This document shows, one piece after another, positions 50,603-61,461 of a stretch of 64,000 nucleotides of DNA. Under the pieces are notes generated by a model, which saw only the letters and a list, made by a program, of their open reading frames with translations, was not told the origin of the DNA and searched no databases. Position 1 is the stretch's first letter. Each line of letters starts with the position of its first letter. The stretch lies in assembly GCA_947631955.1 (NCBI GenBank), contig CANRNJ010000003.1, positions 157,319-221,318 on the forward strand, read 5' to 3'. Source of the stretch: an uncultured Lachnospiraceae bacterium. GTDB lineage: Bacteria > Bacillota > Clostridia > Lachnospirales > Lachnospiraceae. A program made the position numbers and the translations under genes.

Positions 50603-52696
50603 CTATGCCTCGCTTCCTGCCTCGGCCACTTTTCCGGCTCTGGCTTCCACTTCTTTCTCCTGAACGTCACCCGGCGCCTGTTCGTACCTCGCGAACTCGT
50701 ATTTATAGGTTCCGCGTCCGCCGGTCATGGAGCGCAGATCGGTACAGTACCCGTTCAGACATGCTACGGGGATATCCGCCTCGACTACCGTCCTGCCGCC
50801 GCCCGCCGGGTTCATTCCGAGCACTCTGCCCCGCCGCTTGTTCAGATCGCCCATAATATCGCCCGTATAGGTATCCGGGACAGTGACCTGAAGGTTTGCG
50901 ATCGGCTCAAGGAGCACCGGACCGGCTTCCATGAATCCTTTCTTGAACGCTTGGATCGTCGCCATCTTAAACGCCATTTCGGAGGAATCGACCGGATGGT
51001 AGGAGCCGTCGTACAGGATCGCCTTGACGCCCACTACCGGATAGGCCGCAAGCGGTCCGCTCGCCACGGAATCCTGAAGTCCTTTTTCGACAGCCGGGAA
51101 ATAGTTCTTCGGCACCGCGCCGCCCACTACTTCCTGCTCGAACACATAAGGTTCCTCCAGACTGCCGGAAGGCTCAAACCGCATCTTGACATGGCCGTAC
51201 TGCCCGTGTCCTCCCGACTGCTTCTTATACTTATATTCCACATCCGATTTCTTGCGTATCGTTTCTCTGTATGCGATCTTCGGATCGGACAGTTCGATCT
51301 CCGCCTTGTACTCGTTGAGGAGCCTGCTCGCGACTACGTCCAGATGAAGTTCTCCCATGCCGTACAGCAGCGTCTGCTTGTTCTCCGCATCGTTGACGAC
51401 CCACAGCGTCTGATCCTCGTGCCGCATCTTCTGCAGAGCCTGCGCGACCTTATCTACATCGCCTTTATTCTTTGCGCGGTATCTCTTGCATGTGTACGGC
51501 GTGGAGATCTCGGTCTTGCCGTAGCGGATGATCCTCGCCTTCGTGGACAGGGTGTTGCCCGTTCTTGCCGCCGTCAGCTTAGCGATCGCGCCGATATCGC
51601 CCGCATGAAGTTCCTTCACCTCAATGGGTCTGCTGCCCTGAAGCACATAGATCTTGCTGACCCTCTCCTCCACTTCCTTTTCATCGTTGTAGATCATGTC
51701 GTCGTTCTTGAACACGCCGGAGCATACCTTGATCAGCGAATACTTGCCGATAAAGGGATCCACGATCGTCTTAAAGATATAAGCGGACTTCGGTTTTGAG
51801 AAATCATAATTGGCCTGAAAGATCTCGTTGCTCTTCAGATCGATCCCGGCGATCTCCCGGTTCTCCGGACTCGGCATGTATTTTACGATATCGTCCAAAA
51901 GCGTATAAATGCCCTGGCACAATATGTTGGAACCCATCGACATGGGCACTATGCTTCCATCCATGACATTGTTGCGCAGCGCCGCACGGATCTCGGCCTC
52001 CGAGAAGCTGTCGCCGTTGAAATACCGCTCCATAAATTCTTCGCTTGTTTCCGCAACGGCTTCCATCAGCGTGTCCCTGCATATCTGCAGATTATCTTTG
52101 CTGTAATCCGGCATCTCACACTCGACCACTTCCTTGCCTTCCCAGCGGTAAGCCTGCTCCGTGATAACATTGATGTATCCCACAAACTTCTCGTTCTCGC
52201 GGATCGGCAGGTGGAACGGAGCCATCTTCTTGCCGTACCGTTCCGACATATCCTCCACTACCTGACGGAAGGACGCATTGTCGATATCCATATCCGTGAC
52301 GAACACGAACCGGGGCAGTTTGTATTTATCGCACAGCTCCCACGCCTTCTCGGTGCCGACTTCCACGCCCGCCTTGCCGGATACGACGATGATCGCGGCG
52401 TCCGCCGCGCTGGCCGCCTCTTCCACTTCCCCCACAAAATCAAAGAATCCGGGCGTATCCAGTACATTGATCTTGACATCCTCCCACTCGATCGGAATGA
52501 CCGACGAAGCGATGGATATATGGCGCTTCTGCTCCTCTTTGCCGAAATCGCTCACCGTATTTCCATCGTCTACTTTGCCCATTCTTGAAGTGATGCCGGA
52601 CAGGTATGCCATCGCCTCAACCAGACTGGTCTTTCCACAGCCGCCATGTCCGAGCAAAACCACATTACGAATCTTATCAGTTGTGTAAATATTCAT
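50603..52696 (-). CDS. EF-G-like translational GTPase paralogue
   Basis: GHGGCGKTSLVEAM, DTPGFFDFVGEVEEA, EF-G domains III-V (SGGHGQYGHVKMRF, GVKAILYDGSYHPVDSSEMAFKMA); start at MNIYTTDKIRNV. Confidence 0.9.
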   Translation of the reverse strand: MNIYTTDKIRNVVLLGHGGCGKTSLVEAMAYLSGITSRMGKVDDGNTVSDFGKEEQKRHISIASSVIPIEWEDVKINVLDTPGFFDFVGEVEEAASAADAAIIVVSGKAGVEVGTEKAWELCDKYKLPRFVFVTDMDIDNASFRQVVEDMSERYGKKMAPFHLPIRENEKFVGYINVITEQAYRWEGKEVVECEMPDYSKDNLQICRDTLMEAVAETSEEFMERYFNGDSFSEAEIRAALRNNVMDGSIVPMSMGSNILCQGIYTLLDDIVKYMPSPENREIAGIDLKSNEIFQANYDFSKPKSAYIFKTIVDPFIGKYSLIKVCSGVFKNDDMIYNDEKEVEERVSKIYVLQGSRPIEVKELHAGDIGAIAKLTAARTGNTLSTKARIIRYGKTEISTPYTCKRYRAKNKGDVDKVAQALQKMRHEDQTLWVVNDAENKQTLLYGMGELHLDVVASRLLNEYKAEIELSDPKIAYRETIRKKSDVEYKYKKQSGGHGQYGHVKMRFEPSGSLEEPYVFEQEVVGGAVPKNYFPAVEKGLQDSVASGPLAAYPVVGVKAILYDGSYHPVDSSEMAFKMATIQAFKKGFMEAGPVLLEPIANLQVTVPDTYTGDIMGDLNKRRGRVLGMNPAGGGRTVVEADIPVACLNGYCTDLRSMTGGRGTYKYEFARYEQAPGDVQEKEVEARAGKVAEAGSEA

Positions 52697-52857
52697 TTCA
52701 CGCAATCCTCCAGTTCTGTTATTCACTCATGATTGGGCAAATTGTTCCGTTTTCGTTCTCCCCAAGCACAAATTGTAAGTATATTTTACTAAGTTTTAGC
52801 AGAAATTTCAATATCTTTTATGCGAAATGTATAAATATGATCTATAAATATCTCCTC

Positions 52858-52886
52858 TTGTGACCAAACCCCTAAAATGCTATACT
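52858..52886 (+). promoter_or_regulatory. sigmaA-like promoter for tyrA-aroA
   Basis: TTGTGA, 17-nt spacer, TATACT. Confidence 0.65.
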
Positions 52887-52930
52887 GTATACAGACAAAA
52901 GGCACCGCCTTGGTCGGAAAGGCATTTATC

Positions 52931-54028
52931 ATGAATACTCTTACCTGTGGATTTATCGGGCTTGGACTGATCGGAGGCTCCATAGCCAAGGCGGTCCGCG
53001 CCGCCGTTCCGGACGCCCGTCTGATCTCATACGACACGAACCCCGCGTCACTTCAGCTTGCATACGACGAACATATCATCGACGAGCCGCGCCGTTCTAT
53101 AGACGATGCGTTCGCCTCCTGCGACTACATATTCCTGTGCGCCCCGGTTTCGTATAACGAGGCCAATCTTTTGGCGCTCAAAAAATATCTGTCGCCCCGC
53201 ACGATCCTGACGGACGTGGGGAGCGTCAAGACAGGGATCCACAGGCAGGCGGAGGCTCTCGGCCTTAATGACCGCTTCATCGGCGGACACCCCATGACCG
53301 GATCCGAGCGTTTCGGCTACGCCAACTCCAACGCTTCGCTTCTGGAAAACGCCTACTATATCCTGACCCCGTCGGAGAGCGTGCCGCAGGAGATGCTGGA
53401 GCGGTACCGCAGTCTGGTCCGGTCGCTCGGCGCGATCCCGCTCGTTCTTGGCTATGAGGAACACGACTACGTCACGGCGGCCATCTCGCATCTGCCGCAT
53501 GTGATCGCCGCTTCTCTGGTGAATCTGGTCCGCAGTTCCGACACCGAAAAAGGCATCATGAAAATGATCGCCGCAGGAGGATTCAAAGATATCACGCGGA
53601 TCGCCTCCTCCTCCCCGGATATGTGGCAGCAGATATGCCTGAGCAACACGGACAACATCGTGTCCCTTTTAAAAGATTATATCCGATCGCTGGACGACGT
53701 TCTGGACAGTCTGGACAGCCGCAGCGCCGACACCCTGTACCGGTTCTTCGACAGCGCGCGCAGCTACCGGGAAACTCTTGCCGACATCTCCAGCGGCCCG
53801 CTCAAAGCGGAATATGTATTTACCGCGGATATCGAGGACAAACCGGGCGCCATCGCCGCCATCGCGTCCCTGCTCGCGGCGCATGACGTGAGCATCAAGA
53901 ACATCGGGATCAATCACAACCGGGAATTTGCGGAAGGCGCGCTCAGGATCGAATTTTACGACAGGGATTCGATCGACCGGGCGATCGGGATCATGTCAGA
54001 ACAGGGCTATAAGCTTCATACGAAATAG
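52931..54028 (+). CDS. tyrA: Prephenate dehydrogenase with C-terminal ACT domain
   Basis: CGFIGLGLIGGSIAKAVR, GGHPMTGSERFGYANSNASLLENAYYILTP, ACT-like DIEDKPGAIAAIASLLAAHDVSIKNIGI. Confidence 0.93.
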   Translation: MNTLTCGFIGLGLIGGSIAKAVRAAVPDARLISYDTNPASLQLAYDEHIIDEPRRSIDDAFASCDYIFLCAPVSYNEANLLALKKYLSPRTILTDVGSVKTGIHRQAEALGLNDRFIGGHPMTGSERFGYANSNASLLENAYYILTPSESVPQEMLERYRSLVRSLGAIPLVLGYEEHDYVTAAISHLPHVIAASLVNLVRSSDTEKGIMKMIAAGGFKDITRIASSSPDMWQQICLSNTDNIVSLLKDYIRSLDDVLDSLDSRSADTLYRFFDSARSYRETLADISSGPLKAEYVFTADIEDKPGAIAAIASLLAAHDVSIKNIGINHNREFAEGALRIEFYDRDSIDRAIGIMSEQGYKLHTK

Positions 54029-54122
54029 AGATCTTCGGCAGACAGAGATCTTATCCAAATACAGATCCGGACGGGAAGGGAAACTTCCTGCGGATGCAGA
54101 TCCGGACAGAAAGAGGCAGATC

Positions 54123-55397
54123 ATGATCATTCACAAAGCGAAACGATGCAGCGGGGAACTCACCGTTCCCGGAGATAAATCCATTTCCCACAGAGCCGTG
54201 ATGTTCGGCTCTCTCGCGGAGGGCACTACAGAGATAACCAACTTCCTTCAGGGGGCGGACTGTCTTTCCACCATAGACTGTTTCCGCCGCATGGGGATCG
54301 AGATAGACAATACGCCTGAACGCATCCTGATACGCGGCCGGGGGCTGCATGGCTTAAAAGCGCCTTCGGATATTCTGGATGCGGGCAACAGCGGCACTAC
54401 TACCCGGCTGATCTCAGGGATCTTGTCCGCCCAGCCGTTTGAGACCACCCTTACGGGCGACAGTTCGATCCAGAAACGCCCCATGCGGCGGATCATCGAA
54501 CCGCTGTCCATGATGGGCGCGGACATCACAAGCGTAAAAGGCAACGACTGCGCTCCGCTGCATATCACCGGCGCTCCGCTCCACGGGATCCATTATCGAT
54601 CCAAAATCGCGTCCGCACAGGTCAAATCCGCCATACTTCTGGCGGGTCTTTATGCGGACGGCGCCACGCAGGTGACGGAGCCCGTTCTCAGCCGCAATCA
54701 TTCCGAGATCATGCTGAAACGCTTCGGCGCATCCGTGCATACGGAAGGGACCACCGCCGTCATAGAGCCGGAACCGGTCCTTACGGGACAGAAGATCGAT
54801 GTGCCCGGCGATATCTCTTCGGCAGCCTTCTTTATCGCGGCGGGACTTCTCGTGTCCGGCGCGGAAATACTGATCCGGAACGTGGGGATCAATCCCACCA
54901 GAAACGGCATCCTGAAAGCCGCAGAAGCCATGGGCGGCAGCATCTCCTATCTCAACGTCCGTGAGGACGGGGAACCCACCGCGGATCTGCTCGTCAAACA
55001 CAGCGCGCTCCACGGCACTACGATCGAGGGGGACATCATCCCCACCCTGATAGACGAACTGCCGATCATCAATATTATGGCTGCCTGCGCATCGGGAACA
55101 ACGATCATCAGAAATGCGGAAGAACTCCGCGCAAAAGAATCGAACCGCATCGACATCATGACAGACTATCTCAGCGCTATGGGATGTGATATCACGGGAA
55201 CAAATGACGGTATGATCATTCACGGCGGACGGCCTCTCCACGGCACCCGCATAGATCCCCACATGGATCACAGGATCGCCATGAGTTTTGCCATAGCCGG
55301 TCTTGCGGCGGACGGCGAAACCGAGATCGCGGACGACGCCATCGTAAACGTCAGCTATCCCGGCTTCTATGAAGAATTGCAGCGGCTGACGAGATGA
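54123..55397 (+). CDS. aroA: 3-phosphoshikimate 1-carboxyvinyltransferase
   Basis: LTVPGDKSISHRAVMFGSLAEGTTEI, DAGNSGTTTRLISGIL, RAKESNRIDIMTDYLSAMG, DHRIAMSFAIAGL. Confidence 0.96.
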   Translation: MIIHKAKRCSGELTVPGDKSISHRAVMFGSLAEGTTEITNFLQGADCLSTIDCFRRMGIEIDNTPERILIRGRGLHGLKAPSDILDAGNSGTTTRLISGILSAQPFETTLTGDSSIQKRPMRRIIEPLSMMGADITSVKGNDCAPLHITGAPLHGIHYRSKIASAQVKSAILLAGLYADGATQVTEPVLSRNHSEIMLKRFGASVHTEGTTAVIEPEPVLTGQKIDVPGDISSAAFFIAAGLLVSGAEILIRNVGINPTRNGILKAAEAMGGSISYLNVREDGEPTADLLVKHSALHGTTIEGDIIPTLIDELPIINIMAACASGTTIIRNAEELRAKESNRIDIMTDYLSAMGCDITGTNDGMIIHGGRPLHGTRIDPHMDHRIAMSFAIAGLAADGETEIADDAIVNVSYPGFYEELQRLTR

Positions 55398-55452
55398 CCC
55401 TTAAGACCGTGTCCGGGTCGATCTGGCATCTGGCCAATGACGGGTTCGGAGA

Positions 55453-55947
55453 TCAGGACAATTTGACCAATAACCGGTTCAGAAAATAAGACACGACCAT
55501 ACACAGGATCCCCGCCAAGCCGCCGTACCAGTTAAGCGACACGTCGGACATCTGGAAGTGCCGTCCTTCGACAAACTGCTTGAAATATTCCGTATAATAT
55601 GCCAGCATGTAGCACACAACGCCGGACAGCGCTATCCCGATGATGCGGAAATAGTGTGAGAATATCACCATACTCACAAATGCCGTGACCAGACCCACCA
55701 CAAAAAACATCGCCAGATGCGCTCCGTACCGGATCATCAGGCTGACGGTCCGTATCTGCTCCTGAGTCGGGTCCTCAAAAACATTTTCCGCTATGCGCGC
55801 CGCCGCTTTCATCGTCACTCCCGAAGATTCCGTCCCGTTCTGAAACGAAACGAACACCACGACGCACAGCAGGACCGCAAGCGACATGATCGATGCGAAG
55901 ACCACGATCAGCTTCAGCCACAGCTTTGCATATTTTCCCTTTATCAT
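55453..55947 (-). CDS. VanZ-like membrane protein
   Basis: Multi-TM, YTEYFKQFVEGRHFQMSDVSLNWYGGLAGILC signature. Confidence 0.75.
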   Translation of the reverse strand: MIKGKYAKLWLKLIVVFASIMSLAVLLCVVVFVSFQNGTESSGVTMKAAARIAENVFEDPTQEQIRTVSLMIRYGAHLAMFFVVGLVTAFVSMVIFSHYFRIIGIALSGVVCYMLAYYTEYFKQFVEGRHFQMSDVSLNWYGGLAGILCMVVSYFLNRLLVKLS

Positions 55948-55995
55948 ATCAACAGTTCCCCTGCTCTGCAATAAAGCGTTTCTCTCTTCAAGCCC

Positions 55996-56337
55996 TCATT
56001 CAGACAGTTTATCTATCGTATCATAGGCCGCTATCCTGCTCGCATCCTGTTCGTTCATGCCGATAAAGATCGAGCCGTACCCATAGCCGCCTTCTCCCTT
56101 ATCAAACACGCGGACGATCTCCAGAAAGACATGCAGGATCTCCTTGGTCCATATCGTCAGAAACGACTCATAGACCGCGCCGACCTCCAACTGCACCGGA
56201 CACAAAAATCCGACGCCGCTCTTGGACACATCCGTCACTTCAATGTTTACTTCCTTCGGTTCCGAGTCCTGATCCATCCTTTTGATCAGAAGCTTCGCCT
56301 CAAGTCCTATCCGTCTGTTTTTTCTTCTTTCTTCCAT
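55996..56337 (-). CDS. PilZ-domain protein
   Basis: ERRKNRRIGLEA (RxxxR) and VTDVSKSGVGFLC (D/NxSxxG). Confidence 0.85.
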   Translation of the reverse strand: MEERRKNRRIGLEAKLLIKRMDQDSEPKEVNIEVTDVSKSGVGFLCPVQLEVGAVYESFLTIWTKEILHVFLEIVRVFDKGEGGYGYGSIFIGMNEQDASRIAAYDTIDKLSE

Positions 56338-56407
56338 CTGTTACCCCGCTTACACTTTTTCTGATAGTTTCTGCCTGCAGACCTATTGTAACCCATGGCA
56401 TGCCGCC

Positions 56408-57448
56408 TTAGCAAGAATAAATAAACATCGCGTCCCCAAAACTGAAAAAACGGTATCTCTCCCGTATTGCCTCCGCATAGGCGTCCATGATATGTTCTCT
56501 GCCCGCAAGCGCCGACACAAGCATCATCAGCGTGGATTCCGGCAGGTGGAAATTGGTGATCAGGCAGTCGGTCACTTTAAACCGATAGCCCGGATAGATA
56601 AAGATGTCCGTGTCGCCGCTGCAGGCTTTCATCGTGCAGTCTTCCGCCGCCGCGCTTTCCACGGTGCGGCAGCTTGTGGTCCCCACACAGATCACCCGGT
56701 TCCCGGACGCCTTGGCGGCATTGATCTTCTCCGCCGCCTCCCGCGTCACCTGATAGGCCTCGGAGTGCATGTGATGCTCCAGTATGTTGTCCTCCTTGAC
56801 CGGGCGGAATGTGCCGAGCCCTACATGCAGGGTGACATAGGCGGTTTCTACGCCTTTCTCCTCGATGGCTCTCAGGAGCTCTTTCGTAAAATGCAGTCCC
56901 GCAGTCGGCGCCGCCGCCGAACCCTCGTATCTGGCGTACACCGTCTGGTACCTGTCTTTGTCCTGAAGCTTATGCGTGATGTAGGGAGGCAGCGGCATCT
57001 CGCCGAGCCGGTCCAGAGTTTCCTCGAAGATGCCGTCATAAAAAAAGCGGATCAGCCGGTTGCCCTCTTCCACCACTTCAAGCACCTCCGCCTTCAGGCT
57101 GCCGTCACCGAAAGTGATCTTCGCGCCGGGCCTCAGTTTTCTGCCCGGCCGCACAAGGGTCTCCCACACATCCTCCGCATGTCTTTTCAAGAGCAGGACT
57201 TCCACCGCCGCGCCGGTATCCGTCTTGGTCCCCATAAGCCTTGCGGGAATGACCTTGGTGTTATTTAAGACCAGACAGTCGCCCGGTCTTAAGTAATCCA
57301 CGATATCCTTAAAAATGTGATGCCGTATCTCTCCGGTCTTCTTGTCCAGAACAAGCAGTCTGGAACCGGAGCGGTCTTCCAGAGGATCCTGTGCGATCAG
57401 CTCCTCCGGAAGATCAAAATAAAAATCGGATTTTTTCAGTTGTTCCAT
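56408..57448 (-). CDS. queA: tRNA preQ1(34) S-adenosylmethionine ribosyltransferase-isomerase
   Basis: [56 protein letters not shown]. Confidence 0.96.
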   Translation of the reverse strand: MEQLKKSDFYFDLPEELIAQDPLEDRSGSRLLVLDKKTGEIRHHIFKDIVDYLRPGDCLVLNNTKVIPARLMGTKTDTGAAVEVLLLKRHAEDVWETLVRPGRKLRPGAKITFGDGSLKAEVLEVVEEGNRLIRFFYDGIFEETLDRLGEMPLPPYITHKLQDKDRYQTVYARYEGSAAAPTAGLHFTKELLRAIEEKGVETAYVTLHVGLGTFRPVKEDNILEHHMHSEAYQVTREAAEKINAAKASGNRVICVGTTSCRTVESAAAEDCTMKACSGDTDIFIYPGYRFKVTDCLITNFHLPESTLMMLVSALAGREHIMDAYAEAIRERYRFFSFGDAMFIYSC

Positions 57449-57545
57449 TCCCTCAGCCCTTTCGGTTCCTGCGGCTCCTTTGACCGCTGCGGCCTTTCCG
57501 GTTTTCCGGCGTATTTCCGCTCCGCCCTGCAGCCGCGCCGTCTTT

Positions 57546-58982
57546 TTACAGATCGGCGTGTTTCAAGAAGGCGGTGTAACCGCGTTTGGTTTCGTAGACG
57601 TCCGCCTTGCTTGTGGCCTCCCACGGCGCGTGCATATTGAGCACGGCAACGCCGCTGTCGATCACGTTCATGCCGTACAGCGCAAGGATGTAGGCGATCG
57701 TTCCGCCGCCGCCCAGATCCACCTTGCCAAGTTCCGCCGTCTGGAAGTTGACTTTTTCTTTTTCAAAAATGGCCCTGATGTGTCCCAGATATTCGGCGTT
57801 GGCATCGTTTGACCCGGATTTCCCCCGCGAGCCGGTAAATTTATTGAACACCATGCCGCAGCCAAGATAAGCCACATTCTTCTTGTCAAAACTCGACGCG
57901 TAGGTGGGATCAAAAGCGCTGCTCACATCCGAGGAAAGCATACAGGAGCGGGACAGGCATCTGCGCACGTTCAGTTCGCTGTACTCTCCCGTCAGATTCA
58001 TCACCTCAGCCACCGCATTTTCAAAAAACTTTGACTGCATACCGGTGGCTCCCACGCTGCCGATCTCTTCTTTGTCCACCAAGATACAGCACGCGGTGCG
58101 ATCGGTCGTCCCGGTTTCCAACATTGCTTTGAGGGAAGAGAAAGCGCACACCCTGTCGTCCTGCCCGTAAGCCAGGATCATGCTTCTGTCGAATCCGGCT
58201 TCGCGCGCTTTTCCCGCGGGAACCACTTCCAGTTCCGCAGAAATAAAATCCTCCTCCTCGATATCGTATGACTTCTTTAAAATGTCAAGGATGCCGTTCT
58301 TGACCGCCTCTTTACCGGCGCCTTTCCCGTCCTCATCCTCTTTTTTCTCAGCCCCTCTTCCTCTTTTTTCGATCACGAGCGGTTTGTTGCCGATGATGAT
58401 ATCGAGCGCCTCTCCTTCGATCACCTTGTTCGCCTTCTTTTCCATCTGCTCCTGCGCCAGATGGATCAGCAGATCCGATACAAAAAATACGGGATCGTCT
58501 TCGTTCTCGCCGACATTGATCTCCACTGTCGTTCCGTCTTTCTTCACAACTACGCCGTGGATCGCAAGAGGTATGGTCACCCACTGATACTTCTTGACGC
58601 CGCCGTAATAATGCGTATCCAGATAGGCAAACCCGCCGTCTTCATAGAGCGGATTCTGCTTGATGTCAAGCCGGGGAGAATCGATGTGCGCGCCGAGTAT
58701 GTTGATTCCCTCCGTCATTTTCTTCCTGCCGATCCGGAACATGGCAACGGACTTGTTCATCCATACGCTGTACACCTTGTCGCCCGTTTTCAGCTTTCTG
58801 CCGGACCGTATCAGCGTTTCCAGTTCCTGATATCCCGCGTCCTCGATCGCATTGACGATCAGATCGATGCACTCGCGCTCCGTCTTGCCGTTATCCAAAA
58901 AATCCATATACTCTCTGGCGAAAGCATCCACCTCTTTCATCTGCTTCGCGCTGTATGTTTCCCATGTATTCTTGTGTTCCAT
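57546..58982 (-). CDS. M18 family aminopeptidase
   Basis: [54 protein letters not shown]. Confidence 0.92.
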   Translation of the reverse strand: MEHKNTWETYSAKQMKEVDAFAREYMDFLDNGKTERECIDLIVNAIEDAGYQELETLIRSGRKLKTGDKVYSVWMNKSVAMFRIGRKKMTEGINILGAHIDSPRLDIKQNPLYEDGGFAYLDTHYYGGVKKYQWVTIPLAIHGVVVKKDGTTVEINVGENEDDPVFFVSDLLIHLAQEQMEKKANKVIEGEALDIIIGNKPLVIEKRGRGAEKKEDEDGKGAGKEAVKNGILDILKKSYDIEEEDFISAELEVVPAGKAREAGFDRSMILAYGQDDRVCAFSSLKAMLETGTTDRTACCILVDKEEIGSVGATGMQSKFFENAVAEVMNLTGEYSELNVRRCLSRSCMLSSDVSSAFDPTYASSFDKKNVAYLGCGMVFNKFTGSRGKSGSNDANAEYLGHIRAIFEKEKVNFQTAELGKVDLGGGGTIAYILALYGMNVIDSGVAVLNMHAPWEATSKADVYETKRGYTAFLKHADL

Positions 58983-59016
58983 ATCTGCACCTTCTTTCTT
59001 AATTGATCGGGATCCG

Positions 59017-61437
59017 TCAGCTTCTCAGTTCAATGCCCATTCCTTCCAGACCGTTCAGGATCTTCCTCATGACGCCGGACACATCGCTCTCCTCCAGCGT
59101 CCTGTCTTTTGCACGGAAAGTGATGGAGTAGGCCACGGACTTAAAGCCTTCCTTGATCTGGTCGCCCTCGTAGATGTCAAACAGCTGATAATCTTCCAAG
59201 ATCTTTCCGCCGCGCTGTTCAAGGACCGCCTCGATCTGTCCCACCCGGATATCCTTGGGCACCACCATACTGATATCTCTCGATACCGCAGGATACTTCG
59301 CTATTCCCTGATATTTCCGGTCAAACGTCGCAAAGGGTACGACTGAAGGCATGTCAAGGACCGCGATATAGGCTCTGGTCTTCATATCGTAGTTCTCGCA
59401 CACTTCCGGATGAACTTCTCCCAAGTACCCCAGGACCGTGCCTTCATATACGATATCCGCCTGCCGTCCGGGATGCAGGAAGTTTTTGCCCGAATCGGGG
59501 TCGTAATGGATCTTTTTTTTCATACCGATGCTGTCGAAAAATTCTTCCACCACCCCTTTCATGGTAAAGAAATCGCAGTCGCCGTACATGCCCAGTGTAA
59601 ACTGCATCCTCTCGTCCGGAAGCTCCTTTAACGGCAGCTGTTTCGGAAGATAGATGTTGCCCAGTTCGTAAAGACGCACTTCTTTATTTCTTCTGTTATA
59701 GTTGGTCGCCAGACTGGTAAGGATCCCGTTGAGCGAAAGGGTCCGCATGATCGAGAAATCCTCGCCGAGCGGATTGGATATCGTGATGGCCTTCCGCGCC
59801 GGATCATCCGCGTCCAGCAGAAGTTTGTCGAACACCTTCGGACTTTCAAAAGAATAGCACATCCCCTGTGAGAACCCGCAGTATTCCGCGATATCTCTCG
59901 CTTTCTGCTCGATGCGGAGTTTGAACGGCAGCTTGCCCATCGTCGCTTCTCCGCTTGGCAGCGTGGTCGGGATCTTATCGTAGCCGTAGAAACGGGCCAC
60001 CTCTTCCGCAATGTCGCACTGGCGCAGCAGATCCTGCCGGAACGTCGGCACCGTCAGCGTGTTTTTGACCGGATCGTAATCCACTTCTATCCTTTTAAAG
60101 ATATCCAGCATTTCTTCTTTTGACACATTCGTGCCGAGCAGTTTATTGTAGCTGTCCGGTTCAAAAGGAAGCACCGTCCTGTCCTTCATCGCCGCGTGCA
60201 CATCAACGATACCGCCCACGACTTCGCCGCAGCCGAGTTCTTCGATCAGCTGGCAGGCCCTGTTGATGGCCGCCTCGGCGTTATAGGGATCCAGTCCCTT
60301 TTCAAACTTACCGGACGCATCTGTCCTTAGTCCGATCCTCTTGGCGGACTTACGGATATTGGCGCCGTTGAACGTCGCCGCCTCGAACAGCACGGTCTTC
60401 ACATTGTCGGTTATCATGGAATTTTCGCCGCCCATGATACCGGCAATACCGACTTCTTTCTCCGCGTCGCAGATCATCAGCACCTCCGGATCCAGATTCC
60501 GGTCCTGCCCGTCCAGCGTGCGGAACACATCTCCTTCTTTGGCGCGGCGCACGATGATCTTATGTCCTGCGATCGTGTCCAGATCATAGGCGTGCATTGG
60601 CTGTCCGTACTCCTCCATCACATAGTTTGTAATGTCCACCAGATTGTTGATGGGACGGATGCCGCTGGCCGCCAGACGCCTCTGCATCCATTTGGGGGAC
60701 GGCCCGATCTTGATATTGGTGCATACCCGCGCGCAGTACCGCGGGCAAAGATCCGTATCCTGCACTTCTACGGAGATATAATCTTCCACCTTTTCTTTAT
60801 TTTCATTTACTTGGACCACAGGCGGATAAAAGGGCTTACGGAACGTTGCCGCCGCTTCTCTCGCGATGCCGATCACGCTGTAACAGTCCACGCGGTTGGA
60901 AGTGACCTCGTACTCGAACACCGTATCGTGAAGTCCAAGCGCTTCAACGGCGTCCGTCCCCACTTCCACATCGTCCTGAAAGACATAGATCCCCATCTCC
61001 GGTGCCTCCGGATACATATTCCGGTCCGAGCCGAGTTCTTCGATGGAACACATCATTCCGTTTGACTCCACGCCCCTGAGCTTACCCGCTTTGATCGCGA
61101 TGCCGTTCTCCGGCAGCGGCCCTCCGTCATGGCCTCCCGCCACTTTTCCGCCGTCTAAGACCACCGGGATCTTATCTCCTTCTTTTACGTTGGGCGCGCC
61201 CGTGACGATCTGAATGACCTCTGAACCGATATCGACCTGACACACGATCAGTTTATCCGCGTCCGGGTGTTTCTCGATCTTTTCGATCCGTCCCACCACG
61301 ATCTTCTCCAGATTCTTATCCGGTCTGCTGTATCCTTCCACTTTGGTGCCGGACAGCGTCATTGCATCCATATACTCCTGATCCGTACAGTCAAGGTCCG
61401 GCACATATGCTTTGATCCATGATAATGCTGTATTCAT
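59017..61437 (-). CDS. pheT: Phenylalanyl-tRNA synthetase beta subunit
   Basis: 806 aa; EMAP/B3-B4/FDX-ACB architecture, downstream of pheS. Confidence 0.96.
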   Translation of the reverse strand: MNTALSWIKAYVPDLDCTDQEYMDAMTLSGTKVEGYSRPDKNLEKIVVGRIEKIEKHPDADKLIVCQVDIGSEVIQIVTGAPNVKEGDKIPVVLDGGKVAGGHDGGPLPENGIAIKAGKLRGVESNGMMCSIEELGSDRNMYPEAPEMGIYVFQDDVEVGTDAVEALGLHDTVFEYEVTSNRVDCYSVIGIAREAAATFRKPFYPPVVQVNENKEKVEDYISVEVQDTDLCPRYCARVCTNIKIGPSPKWMQRRLAASGIRPINNLVDITNYVMEEYGQPMHAYDLDTIAGHKIIVRRAKEGDVFRTLDGQDRNLDPEVLMICDAEKEVGIAGIMGGENSMITDNVKTVLFEAATFNGANIRKSAKRIGLRTDASGKFEKGLDPYNAEAAINRACQLIEELGCGEVVGGIVDVHAAMKDRTVLPFEPDSYNKLLGTNVSKEEMLDIFKRIEVDYDPVKNTLTVPTFRQDLLRQCDIAEEVARFYGYDKIPTTLPSGEATMGKLPFKLRIEQKARDIAEYCGFSQGMCYSFESPKVFDKLLLDADDPARKAITISNPLGEDFSIMRTLSLNGILTSLATNYNRRNKEVRLYELGNIYLPKQLPLKELPDERMQFTLGMYGDCDFFTMKGVVEEFFDSIGMKKKIHYDPDSGKNFLHPGRQADIVYEGTVLGYLGEVHPEVCENYDMKTRAYIAVLDMPSVVPFATFDRKYQGIAKYPAVSRDISMVVPKDIRVGQIEAVLEQRGGKILEDYQLFDIYEGDQIKEGFKSVAYSITFRAKDRTLEESDVSGVMRKILNGLEGMGIELRS

Positions 61438-61461
61438 CTTGTTCTTCTCCTTTCAAACCAA

